From: Bugulina stolonifera
Lineage: Eukaryota > Bryozoa > Gymnolaemata > Cheilostomatida > Bugulidae
Assembly (NCBI GenBank): GCA_935421135.1
Contig: OW285194.1
Coordinates: 1,448,501-1,512,500 of the forward strand
Direction of reading: 5' to 3'
DNA length: 64,000 nt
Part shown: piece by piece, positions 40,648-50,366 of the stretch
Layout: every line of letters starts with the position of its first letter
Position numbering within the stretch: position 1 is the stretch's first letter
Translations under genes and position numbers: made by a program
Notes under the pieces: model-generated
Told to the model about the DNA's origin: nothing
Databases searched by the model: none
Seen by the model: the letters and a program-made list of their open reading frames with translations, nothing else

Positions 40648-40774
40648 CTTCAAAATAGAAAGGTTGGCTCTCCCAGCGAGTAAACAATTCCATTTTCAGG
40701 GATTTATCAGCTTTTAATTCTGCACTAAAACAGAACTCTTGTACCTTGGGGTTGAGTTCTCTAAACACCTTTAC
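40648..40774 (-). CDS. Gene B exon 7
   Basis: A 127-nt exon, acceptor GTCACACAG, donor TTTGAAG|GTAGAT, phase 0 in and 1 out. Encodes VKVFRELNPKVQEFCFSAEL and on to TRWESQPFYFE. C-terminal part of the catalytic domain; charged and without recognised motifs. Confidence 0.8.
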
Positions 40775-41141
40775 CTGTGTGACAAATTGTATGCATAAAG
40801 TTTTAACTGACTCCTGTTGTACATGTACTTCATTGACCAGTTACCTCTGATTCAATGGATAGACCATGCTCCATGATAGTAATAAACAGCATTGAGTAAC
40901 TGATGCATCCACAGTAATTGACAAAAACTGCATGATAATTGTATAACATCAATTACATGTACAGTGTACAATCATGTACATGTATTTTGGAGTTGCCCAA
41001 TCAGTGACCATCATGTGTAAGAGGGGACAACTCCACAGATTTAGCATAGATAATATCAACTACAACTGTTTGTACATGTACATTGCACAATGTATTATGA
41101 AATGACAACTATTAATTATTGATGTCTGCATGTTTTTATAC

Positions 41142-41317
41142 CTCATCAAAGAACTCGGGCTGCTGAGAGACTTTCTCCCAGAAAGATTTATTAAAATGTT
41201 GATAGAGCATCCAATCTCCAAGATTGTGTTCACTATCTAATAGCTTTTCCCTCTCCTGTTGTGTAAACACGGTTCCACTTTTCTTCGTCGCTTCATTAGC
41301 ATAGGAATAGAATATAT
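41142..41317 (-). CDS. Gene B exon 6
   Basis: A 176-nt exon, acceptor TTTTTTACAG, donor GATGAG|GTATAA, phase 1 in and 0 out. It encodes IFYSYANEATKKSG, REKLLDSEHNLGDWMLYQHF and NKSFWEKV. The (D/Y)xHFNxxFW pattern is characteristic of the C-terminal part of Gal3ST proteins. Confidence 0.88.
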
Positions 41318-42066
41318 CTGTAAAAAATCGGTATGCAAGTAAGTAAAAAATATACATTGTAATGATTTATACTGCCATTGTTTAATAGCGTTCAGCATTG
41401 AGTATGAACAGACATGAACTTAGTCAGCTTCTCATTGGCTAGTATGAAATTCAATTCTATGATAATGTGTAGGACGCTGGCAGTCAACTTATATTTATAC
41501 AATTGTGTGACTAAGTATGGCAAACTCCTCAAATGTATTTTACATCAAAATTTGACTGCAGCAGAATAAGGTTATGCACCTGCATGTAAAGGTCAAACCT
41601 TATGCACTTGACTTGAGCTGTAAAGGAATTGTGTTCTCACTAAACTTGCCCAAGCAACCCTAATAAAGGAATGTTCACCAAGGAACCCATTGTATTATGA
41701 GTTATTTGATTCTCAACCATTCCCAATGAGCTAGAGCAAGAACTAATATTTTAGCTCCATTAGAAGCGCACATTTACATGTAGGTGATGCAAATACCAGG
41801 CTGAATTGCTTTCTGTCAAAAAATAAAGTGAACATAGTACGCTCTTTTATCTTTCAGGAGTGAAAGAGTAACCATGTTCAGAAGGTTGATGATATAGGCG
41901 TTTGGGAGATGTGTGCTCACTAAAATGCCACTTGAAGCTTTTCCCAAACCACCTGGTTATTCATTTCTTGCTCAATGCAACACAGAAGAAAATATGAGAT
42001 GCTTACTTACATGGAGTGCTCCTAAAACACACAATGACTATCTATCTGGTTACAATCATGTCTAAC

Positions 42067-42213
42067 CTGCCATTGACCAGTTCATCAATCTCCTTAGCAG
42101 AACTAGAGATTCATCAAAGTACTCTGTAATCATGACAAGCATGAACCTCCTGTCAACAAATTCTATGTAGTCCTTGATAGCTTGTATATCATCCGATGTG
42201 TAGACATCAAAAC
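42067..42213 (-). CDS. Gene B exon 5: EYFDESLVLLRR signature
   Basis: A 147-nt exon, acceptor TTGCCACAG, donor ATGGCAG|GTTAGA, phase 1 in and out. It encodes FDVYTSDDIQAIKDYIEFVD and RRFMLVMITEYFDESLVLLR. The EYFDESLVLLRRL sequence is a strong, family-defining block of galactose-3-O-sulfotransferases. Confidence 0.92.
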
Positions 42214-42299
42214 CTGTGGCAATACCATTACTAAGTACATGTGACCGGTACATAACACTAGCTCAGAGAGCACCCTTGTAGTGAGTCCAGCTAACATTT

Positions 42300-42500
42300 C
42301 AGTGTCATGTGTCATAATGTGTCATAGTGTGTCATCATGTGTCATAGTGTGTCATCATGTGTCATCATGTGTCATAGTGTGTCATAGTGTGTCATAATGT
42401 GTAACAATGTGTTATAGTGTGTCATAGTGTGTCATGGTGTGCCGTAATGTGTCACACTGTGTCACAATGTGTCATAATGGGTCATAATGCGCCATAATGT
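42300..42500. repeat. 10-bp repeat in intron 4
   Basis: About 20 tandem copies of a TGTGTCATAA/G word with TCATCATGTG and TCACAATGTG variants. Confidence 0.85.
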
Positions 42501-42793
42501 GTTATGATGTAACCTGAACATCTACGTGTATGCCGAGTAGAGTAGCGTTGTACTAGTGCAGCCATTGAACTTGAATCCTATGATATCAAAGTGTAATGCT
42601 TGTGCATATCATGCTATATCTGGAGTCCACCCAATCATATTTAGGAGCTAAGGCTAAAGCAGATAAGATTTGGTGAATGCGTGACAGGGAAGAAAATATT
42701 ATTAATTATGTAGCAATAGCACACTTAGAGGGTTGGTTGGAGATGGTTGTAGCATTACTACATGACTTGTAGACTGTAGACTGCATGACTTAC

Positions 42794-42903
42794 CCAGCCA
42801 CTGGAGAAAGTTGTTATGAACTTGTCTCTGCATTCCTGTAATATAGCTTCTTGACTTGTAAAAGAGCTTGTTAGAATTTAGCACTTGTCTAGGAGAATTC
42901 TCT
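42794..42903 (-). CDS. Gene B exon 4
   Basis: A 110-nt exon with acceptor CACAATCTTTTAG and donor CTGG|GTAAGTC, phase 2 in and 1 out. Encodes ENSPRQVLNSNKLFYKS, then GMQRQVHNNFLQWLG. The first base completes the arginine of MPPYR in exon 3. The region between the 3'-PB motif and the EYFDES block is variable in the family, so support comes from splice sites and phase. Confidence 0.75.
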
Positions 42904-43334
42904 CTAAAAGATTGTGTAGGTAGTTAAATGTTGTGCTAATAAATCTATTTGTTGGGGCAATAACCATTTCTCCTTCTGATGAACCACCATTATAATATTG
43001 TGATGGTACGCCGAGTCGTACCTTACATCTGACACTCATTATTGTGTGCATACATGTATATATCTGCTTGTACTTTACTCTTATATTGTTGTATATGATT
43101 ATATGATTATATCTAAGTCTTTTAATGCCTTTTATACCCATGTACAGAGGCCCGACCTCTCAGAATCCATTGATATTCATTTTGTACATGAATTGGACCA
43201 TTATAAGCAACTTTTGTAGAACCCGACCTATTTTGGGTCGGCCGTCGGGCTTCCGGCGGCCATCTTGTTGCGCAACTTCCGGACGACCACACGTCGTCTT
43301 TTCCCGACGTCACGTCGGCCGGAAGTCCTTATAC

Positions 43335-43343
43335 TATATAAAG
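43335..43343 (+). promoter_or_regulatory. LTR TATA box
   Basis: TATATAAAG at the expected position between the hairpin-rich U3 and the R region. The same word recurs at 49359-49367 and in the 62419 LTR. Confidence 0.75.
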
Positions 43344-43387
43344 GGCACTGTTTTACTGTTCACTGTCTCAGTCTACACTTGGCTTTC

Positions 43388-43393
43388 AATAAA
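43388..43393 (+). terminator. LTR polyadenylation signal
   Basis: AATAAA within TTTCAATAAAGACAC, 45 bp past the TATA box. It would act in the 3' LTR copy (49412-49417) to end the transcript. Confidence 0.6.
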
Positions 43394-43662
43394 GACACAT
43401 CTATACTTGATACAGAGACTTTCTCTTCCTTTTACTAGGTCATTCGCTTAGCGAACCGCCTACTAGGTCGAACTACTCTCTTTCATTGTATAGTCTGAAG
43501 GTCAGACTTGGGACCAGATGGGTCGTCTTGGGTAGTTCTTGGGCTACTGAGACCGCTCAATCTTTCATGTAATGCGAAGTCCTATTACCACTCATAGGCA
43601 CTTCATTTCTGGGTCGATAGTCGTCCAAGGACGACCGCACCAAATCACAGAAACCATTACAT

Positions 43663-43682
43663 TGGTGGCAGCAGTGGGATTC
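43663..43682 (+). other. Primer-binding site (tRNA-Leu type)
   Basis: TGGTGGCAGCAGTGGGATTC begins one base after the LTR end. It is complementary to the 3' end of a leucine tRNA (TGCCACCA end with a T-arm reading GAATCCCAC). The copy at 63227 has CGG in place of CAG, closer to the known tRNA-Leu(AAG) end. Confidence 0.8.
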
Positions 43683-43996
43683 TAAGGTCGTACTCTTACG
43701 ATACGAAGCGAAGGAAGGTGACCTCGGCCTCGGGTAACCCGACCGACCTCATTCTTCGATACTTCTACGGCGATTAAGGACTCGGACCCGGGAACCTTGG
43801 ATACGAGAAGGTGACAAACGCTAAAGTGCACCCATAATTCTCGTGGTTCCGCTGGATGTAGCCCGACCTACGCCGGATCTTCAATCAAAGACCGACCTCG
43901 GATCCAGAACAGATTGACGGTACTCAGTACGTCGACTAGGCCGACACGGCCTAACAAATCAAAGAAGTTTTACTCACTACCCGACACCCTACCGAC
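43683..43996 (+). other. Untranslated leader of the LTR element
   Basis: About 310 bp between the primer site and gag, nearly identical at 63247-63520, so it is conserved between the two elements while the gags differ. It is rich in CGACC/GGTCG words. Packaging signals would be expected here; none is identified. Confidence 0.6.
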
Positions 43997-45265
43997 ATGG
44001 ACCGAATAAGGAACCTGCTTCAGCAGGTGATGTACCAAGCCGAGCAGGACCTCAAAACACTCAGCTACAATGGACAAGAGGACGTAGAACTCTTCATAGA
44101 AGACTTCACCGCTATGGCAGAGCGTTGCAACCGGAATGACAGAGCACGCCTCATACGGCTTAGAGCCGCCCTACACGGGCCCGCACAAGAATGCGGACGA
44201 CCCCGATCAGTCGAAGGGATATTTTCCCGACTGAAGGAACAGTATGGACTATCTGCCAGAGAAGCCCGATGGAAGCTGTCCGCCCTGGAACAGCCAGCCC
44301 ACACGTCACTCAGAGACTATGCAGCTCTCATCCGTAGACTGATGGCAACAGCCTTTAAAGGAGCACCCCCTGCATCTTTGGAAGAGTGGACTGTCGAGAA
44401 GTTCTGCCTCACAGTCCACAACCGCGGCCTACGCTGGTACTACACATGGTTACAGCCCGATGATATGGAGGAAGCACTGGAAACCGGAACAGCCTTCCTA
44501 CGCAACAAGGATGGCAAGGCCAGCCCTCCAAAACCACAAGAGGAGCTTCCCGCCGACCTCCTACGGAAAGCCCTACATACCCTTCTACAGAAATGTCAAG
44601 AAGCGGATGACGGACCAACGGTCACACCGGAACCCGTCCCAGTAGATGATCACATTCCTACTGCAGCCGACACAGACGACAACCCAGGAGAAGGTGGACT
44701 AAACCACAATGGTCGTCCACAGAGGCCGACGGACACATCAGAACCCGTCCCAGTAGATGAACACATTCCTACTGGAGCCCAGCAAGGAGAAGGTGGACTG
44801 CACCACAATGGTCGTCCACCAAGGCCGACGGACACATCAGGACCCGTCCCAGTAGATGAACCCATTCCTACTGAGGCCAAACCTAAGAAGAGTGGACCAA
44901 ACCACAATGGTCGTCCACCAAGGCCGACGGACACATCAGGACCCGTCCTAGTAGATGAACACATTCCTACTGAGGCCAAACCTAAGAAGAGTGGACCGAA
45001 CCGTAATGGTCGTCCACAGAGGCCGACGGACACATCAGAACTCGTCCCAGTGGAAGAACCTATACCCACTAGGCCTAAAGACAAGAGTAGCCACTCCAAA
45101 CAGAAAACCCCACGGGTAACTAGCCCATCACACTCCAGGCCGACGGTGTCACCCACACCCGTCACAGTGGATGAACCTATACCCACTAGGCCAAAACCAG
45201 GCAAGAAACGACTCCACTCAAAGCCGGACACAACCGAAGTGACCACAGATCACCCCCAAGGCTGA
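43997..45265 (+). CDS. gag: gag (422 aa), capsid domain plus VDEPIPT repeats
   Basis: Residues 1 to about 175 look like a retrotransposon gag domain: YNGQEDVELFIEDFTAMAER, LRAALHGPAQECGR, GIFSRLKEQYGLSAREAR and ALIRRLM. The C-terminal half has no CCHC zinc knuckle. Instead it has about six tandem units of roughly 30-37 residues, each starting P-V-x-V-D/E-E-x-I-P-T and ending with N-G-R-P-x-R-P-T-D-T-S. The ATG at 43997 follows a long leader and starts just before the conserved domain. The TGA at 45263 is followed in the same frame by a further 146 open codons. The protein should form the particle in which the RNA is packaged. The gag of the element at 63616 aligns over the capsid part. Confidence 0.88.
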   Translation: MDRIRNLLQQVMYQAEQDLKTLSYNGQEDVELFIEDFTAMAERCNRNDRARLIRLRAALHGPAQECGRPRSVEGIFSRLKEQYGLSAREARWKLSALEQPAHTSLRDYAALIRRLMATAFKGAPPASLEEWTVEKFCLTVHNRGLRWYYTWLQPDDMEEALETGTAFLRNKDGKASPPKPQEELPADLLRKALHTLLQKCQEADDGPTVTPEPVPVDDHIPTAADTDDNPGEGGLNHNGRPQRPTDTSEPVPVDEHIPTGAQQGEGGLHHNGRPPRPTDTSGPVPVDEPIPTEAKPKKSGPNHNGRPPRPTDTSGPVLVDEHIPTEAKPKKSGPNRNGRPQRPTDTSELVPVEEPIPTRPKDKSSHSKQKTPRVTSPSHSRPTVSPTPVTVDEPIPTRPKPGKKRLHSKPDTTEVTTDHPQG

Positions 45266-45706
45266 AAGGACGACTCACAAGTCCCGCCCAGTCGGACCAG
45301 ACCTCACAAGGCAAACCCGACCTGTCCTCAACTCGGAAGGACCAACAGGATCTGGCCACGTCCAGACCCGACACTAATCAGCAAAATTCAGTATACCCCG
45401 ACGGACGACTTATTGTGTGTAGAACTGCCAGACACTACAGTCCAAGTCCGCGGCTTGAGGATCGTCACGGAGCAAACCGTGCTGGACCAGACAGAAGAGC
45501 TACCTCTGAACCTCTCAAAGAATGTTCAAGTTTCAATAGCCCGACATGATCCAGAGGACGCGAAGTATCGCGTAGCCGACCTCCATGACATAATCCCTAC
45601 GACGGAGATACAGTCTATACTGCCAGCAGTTCAAATACAAAGAGCGAAAAGTTCTTTTACGGAATTCAGTATTGCCAAACAAGTTCAGCCGAAGATACAG
45701 ATGTAA
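45266..45706 (+). CDS. In-frame extension after gag stop
   Basis: Same frame as gag, separated only by TGA (45263-45265), open to a TAA at 45704-45706. It contains LLCVELPDTTVQVRGLRIVT and VSIARHDPEDAKYRVADLHD. No protease active-site motif (DTG/DSG) is seen, although it lies where protease would begin. It may be reached by stop readthrough, may be the 5' remnant of a deleted pol, or may be chance. The codon content looks protein-like up to about 45650. Confidence 0.45.
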   Translation, partial: KDDSQVPPSRTRPHKANPTCPQLGRTNRIWPRPDPTLISKIQYTPTDDLLCVELPDTTVQVRGLRIVTEQTVLDQTEELPLNLSKNVQVSIARHDPEDAKYRVADLHDIIPTTEIQSILPAVQIQRAKSSFTEFSIAKQVQPKIQM

Positions 45707-47119
45707 AGAATGACAAACATAACTTCATAGACATTATCTTACAGGAGAGAATAACTCCAAAGTAACACTCCAGAACAGACAAAAGATCTTACAGGAGAGA
45801 ATAATTCCAAAGTAATACTCTAGAAGAAACAACTATAAAACTCAAGAATAGACAACTCCAAACCAAAGTGAAAGCAACTTCTACATGGACGAAACACCCA
45901 ACAAGAAACAACTCTTCAACTACCAGTACAACAGTACAGACTATAACCACAGACCAATAGACCACAAGTCACGCCCCTACCATATAGTATAGCCATAAAG
46001 ATGTACCAGAACTAACAGTAACTATTATCTAGTAAACTGCAGTGTTTTCCTTAGCTAGCCAATAGAAATTAAATAGACAACCAAGCTCCCTATGACAGAT
46101 TGATATAACTGATGTTTTATTGTGTATGAATATTTTAGCCAATTAGAAATAAGTTTGATATTGTAATATAGTATCACAAAAAGTATAAAAAGAAAGGACA
46201 TCATATTATTAGATGCTTACTGAGTCACTTACTTACTTAACTTGTTTATTGAGCGGTGAGCGCTTAACGCTTACTGATTTTGTATTTTACTCTAGTAAGT
46301 CATGAATATTTTACCTAGTTAACTTTGTATTTTAATGTGTGTATTTTTGAGTATAATCCCTGTTGTTATTAAATAGATTGTGATTTGAGTAATTAAATAG
46401 AATAAGGGATATGAAAGGAAATCAAAGTGGATTTATATTGAGTATACGTATATAAGGTATAGATAAACGTGAAACGTGAAGTAGTATATTGATGCTTGAG
46501 CTAGCGATATATTGATATAGATAAATTGAAGTGATAATTAGTATATTGTGAATTAGATATACAAGTGGATAATTAGTAATTGAACTTGGAACTCTTGGAA
46601 GCGAATTGTGTAATACTTGTTGAAGTAATTGTGGTAACCTTGGATATTGATACGCTTTAAGTGACATTGTAGTGTATGATATAGTGTGGATAATTCAGTG
46701 GATAATTTACGTACAGTGATTTGTGATTGGTGAATTGCGTATAATTGAAATAATCTTGAGATAGATATTGGTTAATAATACGTGGTGAATAGTACAGTGA
46801 GATTTACATGAATAGTGCATATAATCATATCATAGCTGTACACTCTTTAGTAGCTTGTTCGTCTGGCCAGTGAGCCGCCATTGTATTATTTAGAATTACT
46901 TATTTAGTCGTACAGGTTGCTGGTCGTCCTTTAGTTGCCCCATCTTATCATATACACACAGTGTTGTTTGCATATATATATATCCTGACTTATTCGACCG
47001 CTCGGACCTCCTAGAGAACCCACGCCGTTACCTCCCTTGACAAATAGTTGATGGAGTGAGAGTGGTGTGTCACATCAGACCTACAACAACCCATATACAT
47101 ATTACCTACATACATATAA
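45707..47119. other. AT-rich non-coding middle of the LTR element
   Basis: No frame of useful length in either strand and no reverse transcriptase or integrase motif. Base composition drops sharply from the GC-rich gag. Features are a duplicated ATCTTACAGGAGAGAATAA word (45736, 45787), a TATA-like GTATAAAAAG near 46180 and a repeated GAGCGGTGAGCGCTTAACGC. It resembles host intergenic or promoter-like sequence occupying the position of pol. Confidence 0.6.
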
Positions 47120-49009
47120 TACATCCTACACATACCCACATCATACACCCACGGGGGTTCCATCACACAGATTGCCGAACTCTCGAAATCCCATGAAGCG
47201 GATAAGAAGCAATCGAAGGCAACTATTGCCGTGTTCCCGCGCTTATTTGACGAGTCGAACAAAGAAAATGTGCCTGAGGCATTGCCTACAATTGAGCCAA
47301 TAGCTCATCCCTCGGCTAGTATAAATACGACAGCTCACAGACGAGTAGTCCTTTCTCGTCCAGCACTTCACCGAAGCACATGTATCCCTACATGTGACAA
47401 CCTCTGCACTCTTGCTGGTGCCTCTGGTGAAACTAATAGCAGCACTCGTATCCTTTCTCATTCTCGTATGGATGAGACGGCTACTCCTTCCAGTACGGAT
47501 CATTCCAATCAGCCTGTCTTCACAGCTGAAGGTAAGCAAATCTCAGTGTTACCAGTAAGGACCAAATCAGAATTAGAGGTACAATCAACACCTGTGGGAC
47601 TGTCAGGCATGAATTCTCTCTCCCTCCCCACTCGGCATAGACCAGTTGGGACAGAGGAGGATTCCCCTGAACATTTCCACAGGAAAGAGCATGAGTTAGA
47701 AGGCGGAGGATACACATCAAATGAATTGTGTGTTGTAGACGCATCTCCTCTACGGAAAACGCTCACGCCAGACGGCACGCCTCCACCTACTCCACCTCCT
47801 GTTACCTCTACCCTGAAGCTAGCTACAATTAAGCTGCACAAACTCACTGACAAGCTGCCCATAGAGTCGTCTCAGCATTCCGGAGCCACTAAGCCGTGGA
47901 TTAGTACCTTCACTCAACAAGCCCGAGACGACTTGGCTAGAAGGAGTCAACCTAACCTCAAATGTGCAAAGTGTGGCTTCTCCGGCACCCTCAAGAGACT
48001 GAACATACATATTTGGCAACACTTTGCCCGCTTCTACTGTCGCTGCGGACGCAGCTCAGTTAGCCGTGATGCTCTAGGCCATCACTTCAGTCAGAGATCC
48101 AGTATCTGTGGGAAACGTCTCTTCCTCACAGACGGGCCCAGCTATGGGGCCCTCATGGAATGGTGGGGCGTAAAAGATCCCCCACCATTCCTACCATGTC
48201 GTCCTACCATGGACGGACAGTCGAGGACAAATAAGCCAGTCTACCTGCCTAGCACCTCCTCCGCAAGGAAGCGACCTCCCAAAAGACGGCACAGTCCTTC
48301 TCCATCTCCAGAACGGACACCCGACTCCGCACCTTCTGATGCTACCTCCTCCTCTTCCTCGTTGCCTACCACTCCTGCTGGACCTTCTCCCTGGCGACCC
48401 CCTGCTAGTACCTCCGCTGTAAGTGTCGGTCCCCCTGGCCGACGCGGACGTCTACCCTCTTGGAAGACAAGGCCTGCTCCAAGGAAGAGTATGCCTGCTG
48501 CTCAGCCAGGCACTCTCTACGAAGGCTCTCCACCCAAGGTCTCATGTGCAGCTTCTTGTACAGCTTCCCCGGTTCTGCTAATCGAGCCATTGCAGTCTAG
48601 GCCAACGCTAGAGGTCTCACCACACTGCTCTCCTTATGTACCTGTCAGGGACCTACTCCGAGCCTCTCCAGCCTCTCCTGCCGTCCAGTCCCCACCTCCT
48701 GCATCTCCTGTATTAACTCAGCCAAATGCCACACGTCCTGCATCTCCGGATCCGTCATTCATGCAACAACTTGCTGAACTCAAACCACGGATTCACTACC
48801 TTGCCAGCCGTCAACAGGTGGGGGACACTCTACGCCAACACCTGGAACCTCTCTATGCTCGAGAAATAGCTCTTCGCGAACTAGCCAACCAGCATCTAAA
48901 CCACCCCCAACAGCTCCAGCTCGTACAAGCAGACTTGGATATAGTATCCAGAGAATCTACACTGTACCGTACCCTTCTTAACTTGACACTAGAGACACCC
49001 ATGACCTAG
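47120..49009 (+). CDS. Accessory ORF with paired zinc-finger-like motifs (592 aa from GTG; open from 47120)
   Basis: The frame is open from 47120 to a TAG at 49007-49009. The first in-frame GTG is at 47231 and the first in-frame ATG comes later, so translation may start from an upstream exon: an acceptor-like CATCACACAG precedes 47171 (IAELSKSHEADKKQ). Around residue 248 (from 47231) is CAKC-x11-H-x3-H, then CRC-x11-HH and a further Cys, i.e. one C2H2 finger followed by a degenerate second one. The middle is rich in Pro and Ser. The C-terminal 90 residues (LRQHLEPLYAREIALRELAN) are helical and charged. No envelope features (signal peptide, transmembrane span) are seen. The protein family is not recognised. 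Confidence 0.75.
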   Translation, partial: YILHIPTSYTHGGSITQIAELSKSHEADKKQSKATIAVFPRLFDESNKENVPEALPTIEPIAHPSASINTTAHRRVVLSRPALHRSTCIPTCDNLCTLAGASGETNSSTRILSHSRMDETATPSSTDHSNQPVFTAEGKQISVLPVRTKSELEVQSTPVGLSGMNSLSLPTRHRPVGTEEDSPEHFHRKEHELEGGGYTSNELCVVDASPLRKTLTPDGTPPPTPPPVTSTLKLATIKLHKLTDKLPIESSQHSGATKPWISTFTQQARDDLARRSQPNLKCAKCGFSGTLKRLNIHIWQHFARFYCRCGRSSVSRDALGHHFSQRSSICGKRLFLTDGPSYGALMEWWGVKDPPPFLPCRPTMDGQSRTNKPVYLPSTSSARKRPPKRRHSPSPSPERTPDSAPSDATSSSSSLPTTPAGPSPWRPPASTSAVSVGPPGRRGRLPSWKTRPAPRKSMPAAQPGTLYEGSPPKVSCAASCTASPVLLIEPLQSRPTLEVSPHCSPYVPVRDLLRASPASPAVQSPPPASPVLTQPNATRPASPDPSFMQQLAELKPRIHYLASRQQVGDTLRQHLEPLYAREIALRELANQHLNHPQQLQLVQADLDIVSRESTLYRTLLNLTLETPMT

Positions 49010-49010
49010 T

Positions 49011-49020
49011 GTGAGGGGGC
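49011..49020 (+). other. Polypurine tract
   Basis: GTGAGGGGGC immediately before the 3' LTR and 2 bp after the stop of the accessory ORF, as expected for plus-strand priming. Confidence 0.65.
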
Positions 49021-49022
49021 TA

Positions 49023-49685
49023 TGTGATGGTACGCCGAGTCGTATCTTACATCTGACACTCATTATTGTGTGCATACATGTATATATCTGCTTGTACTTT
49101 ACTCTTATATTGTTGTATATGATTATATGATTATATCTAAGTCTTTTAATGCCTTTTATACCCATGTACAGAGGCCCGACCTCTCAGAATCCATTGATAT
49201 TCATTTTGTACATGAATTGGACCATTATAAGCAACTTTTGTAGAACCCGACCTATTTTGGGTCGGCCGTCGGGCTTCCGGCGGCCCTCTTGTTGCGCAAC
49301 TTCCGGACGACCACACGTCGTCTTTTCCCGACGTCACGTCGGCCGGAAGTCCTTATACTATATAAAGGGCACTGTTTTACTGTTCATTGTCTCAGTCTAC
49401 ACTTGGCTTTCAATAAAGACACATCTATACTTGATACAGAGACTTTCTCTTCCTTTTACTAGGTCATTCGCTTAGCGAACCGCCTACTAGGTCGAACTAC
49501 TCTCTTTCATTGTATAGTCTGAAGGTCAGACTTGGGACCAGGTGGGTCGTCTTGGGTAGTTCTTAGGCTACTGAGACCGCTCAATCTTTCATGTAATGCG
49601 AAGTCCTATTACCACTCATAGGCACTTCATTTCTGGGTCGATAGTCGTCCAAGGACGACCGCACCAAATCACAGAAACCATTACA
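49023..49685 (+). repeat. 3' LTR (663 bp)
   Basis: Same length as the 5' LTR with five substitutions noted. Followed by ATATT. Confidence 0.95.
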
Positions 49686-50158
49686 ATATTACTAAAGCAC
49701 TAAGTCCTGTTACTTGAGCATACTTGGCTATATAACAACAGCATACTTGCCAAGGAACAAATGCCAAAATACCTGGTGCTATTTAAAGAGGAGGGAAATC
49801 CAAAATTGACCAAAAACCAATCAAAAAGATGAATAGCTCATTCGATAGTACTATACTAAAGCTATTCAAAAGGTTTGCCAGAACAAGAGCAGAAATCTTT
49901 CCAAGGTAGAAGAATCTCTATGAACAGACAATCAGTCACTCTAAGATTTTAACAATATTTCTCAGCGCAATTCCCCAAATTTTCACAATTGAGCCTCAAC
50001 ATTCTCATGAAGGATAACGATTTGCATGAACCCAATATCAGCCATATTTACCTGGTACCACAGTGTTATAGTCTAAGCATTATCATGCACTCAGCTTAAA
50101 AATGCCTATGTCTATGTAATAGGCATGCCTCTACACCTCAATGCTGCTCGTATAATAC
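49686..50158. other. Intron 3 of gene B, proximal part
   Basis: AT-rich, no repeat or gene recognised apart from the donor of exon 3 at its right end. Confidence 0.5.
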
Positions 50159-50366
50159 CTGTATGGTGGCATGTAGTCTACAAATGATATGAACCACTTG
50201 ACAGGTTCTCTGATGGATGTTATATACACAGTCTGGTTGGGAAAGATTTTAGTGAAGAACTTGTGATTGTATCTGGCATGTTGTTCTAGAATATGAGGGT
50301 TACTTCTGTCTGGTCCTATATCCCATGATCCTCCTGGCTTCATCTCTCTAGTGTTTACTAAGGACT
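50159..50366 (-). CDS. Gene B exon 3: 3'-phosphate-binding region
   Basis: A 208-nt exon, acceptor GGTATTATAG, donor CCATACAG|GTATTA, phase 1 in and 2 out. Encodes ESLVNTREMKPG, DRSNPHILEQHARYNHKFF and VYITSIREPVKWFISF. The equivalent of gene A exon 3. Confidence 0.92.

Larger units (their letters stand above)
42999..43661 (+). repeat. 5' LTR (663 bp)
   Basis: TGTGATGG to CCATTACA. Before the TATA box it has several self-complementary words: CCCGACC/GGGTCGG (about 43215-43240) and CCGACGTCACGTCGG (about 43304-43318). A repeated open frame of 108 codons inside this LTR is explained by the LTR copies being near-identical and is not called a gene. Confidence 0.95.
42999..49685 (+). mobile_element. 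Young Ty3/gypsy-like LTR element with gag and a zinc-finger ORF but no pol
   Basis: Two 663-bp LTRs (five differences seen, about 0.75 percent), a primer-binding site, an intact gag, an AT-rich non-coding middle and a 592-codon second ORF followed by a polypurine tract. ATAT flanks both ends. There is no protease, reverse transcriptase, RNase H or integrase frame anywhere between the LTRs, so it must be mobilised by enzymes from a related element. It lies in intron 3 of gene B, antisense to it. A related element with a different gag begins at 62419. Confidence 0.9.

Noticed and set aside
43125..43451. A conserved 108-codon frame also present at 49149 and 62689
   Set aside because: It lies wholly inside the LTR and is conserved only because the LTRs are near-identical. 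It crosses the TATA box and the polyadenylation signal, so it is not a plausible gene.
43663..43690. A tRNA gene
   Set aside because: Only the 3' tRNA-Leu complement is present, directly after an LTR; it is a primer-binding site.
44650..45246. 198-codon minus-strand frame
   Set aside because: It is the antisense of the repetitive gag C-terminus; gag itself is supported by domain similarity.
47231..49009. Retroviral envelope gene
   Set aside because: Position fits, but there is no signal peptide, furin-like site or transmembrane segment, and it contains zinc-finger-like motifs.
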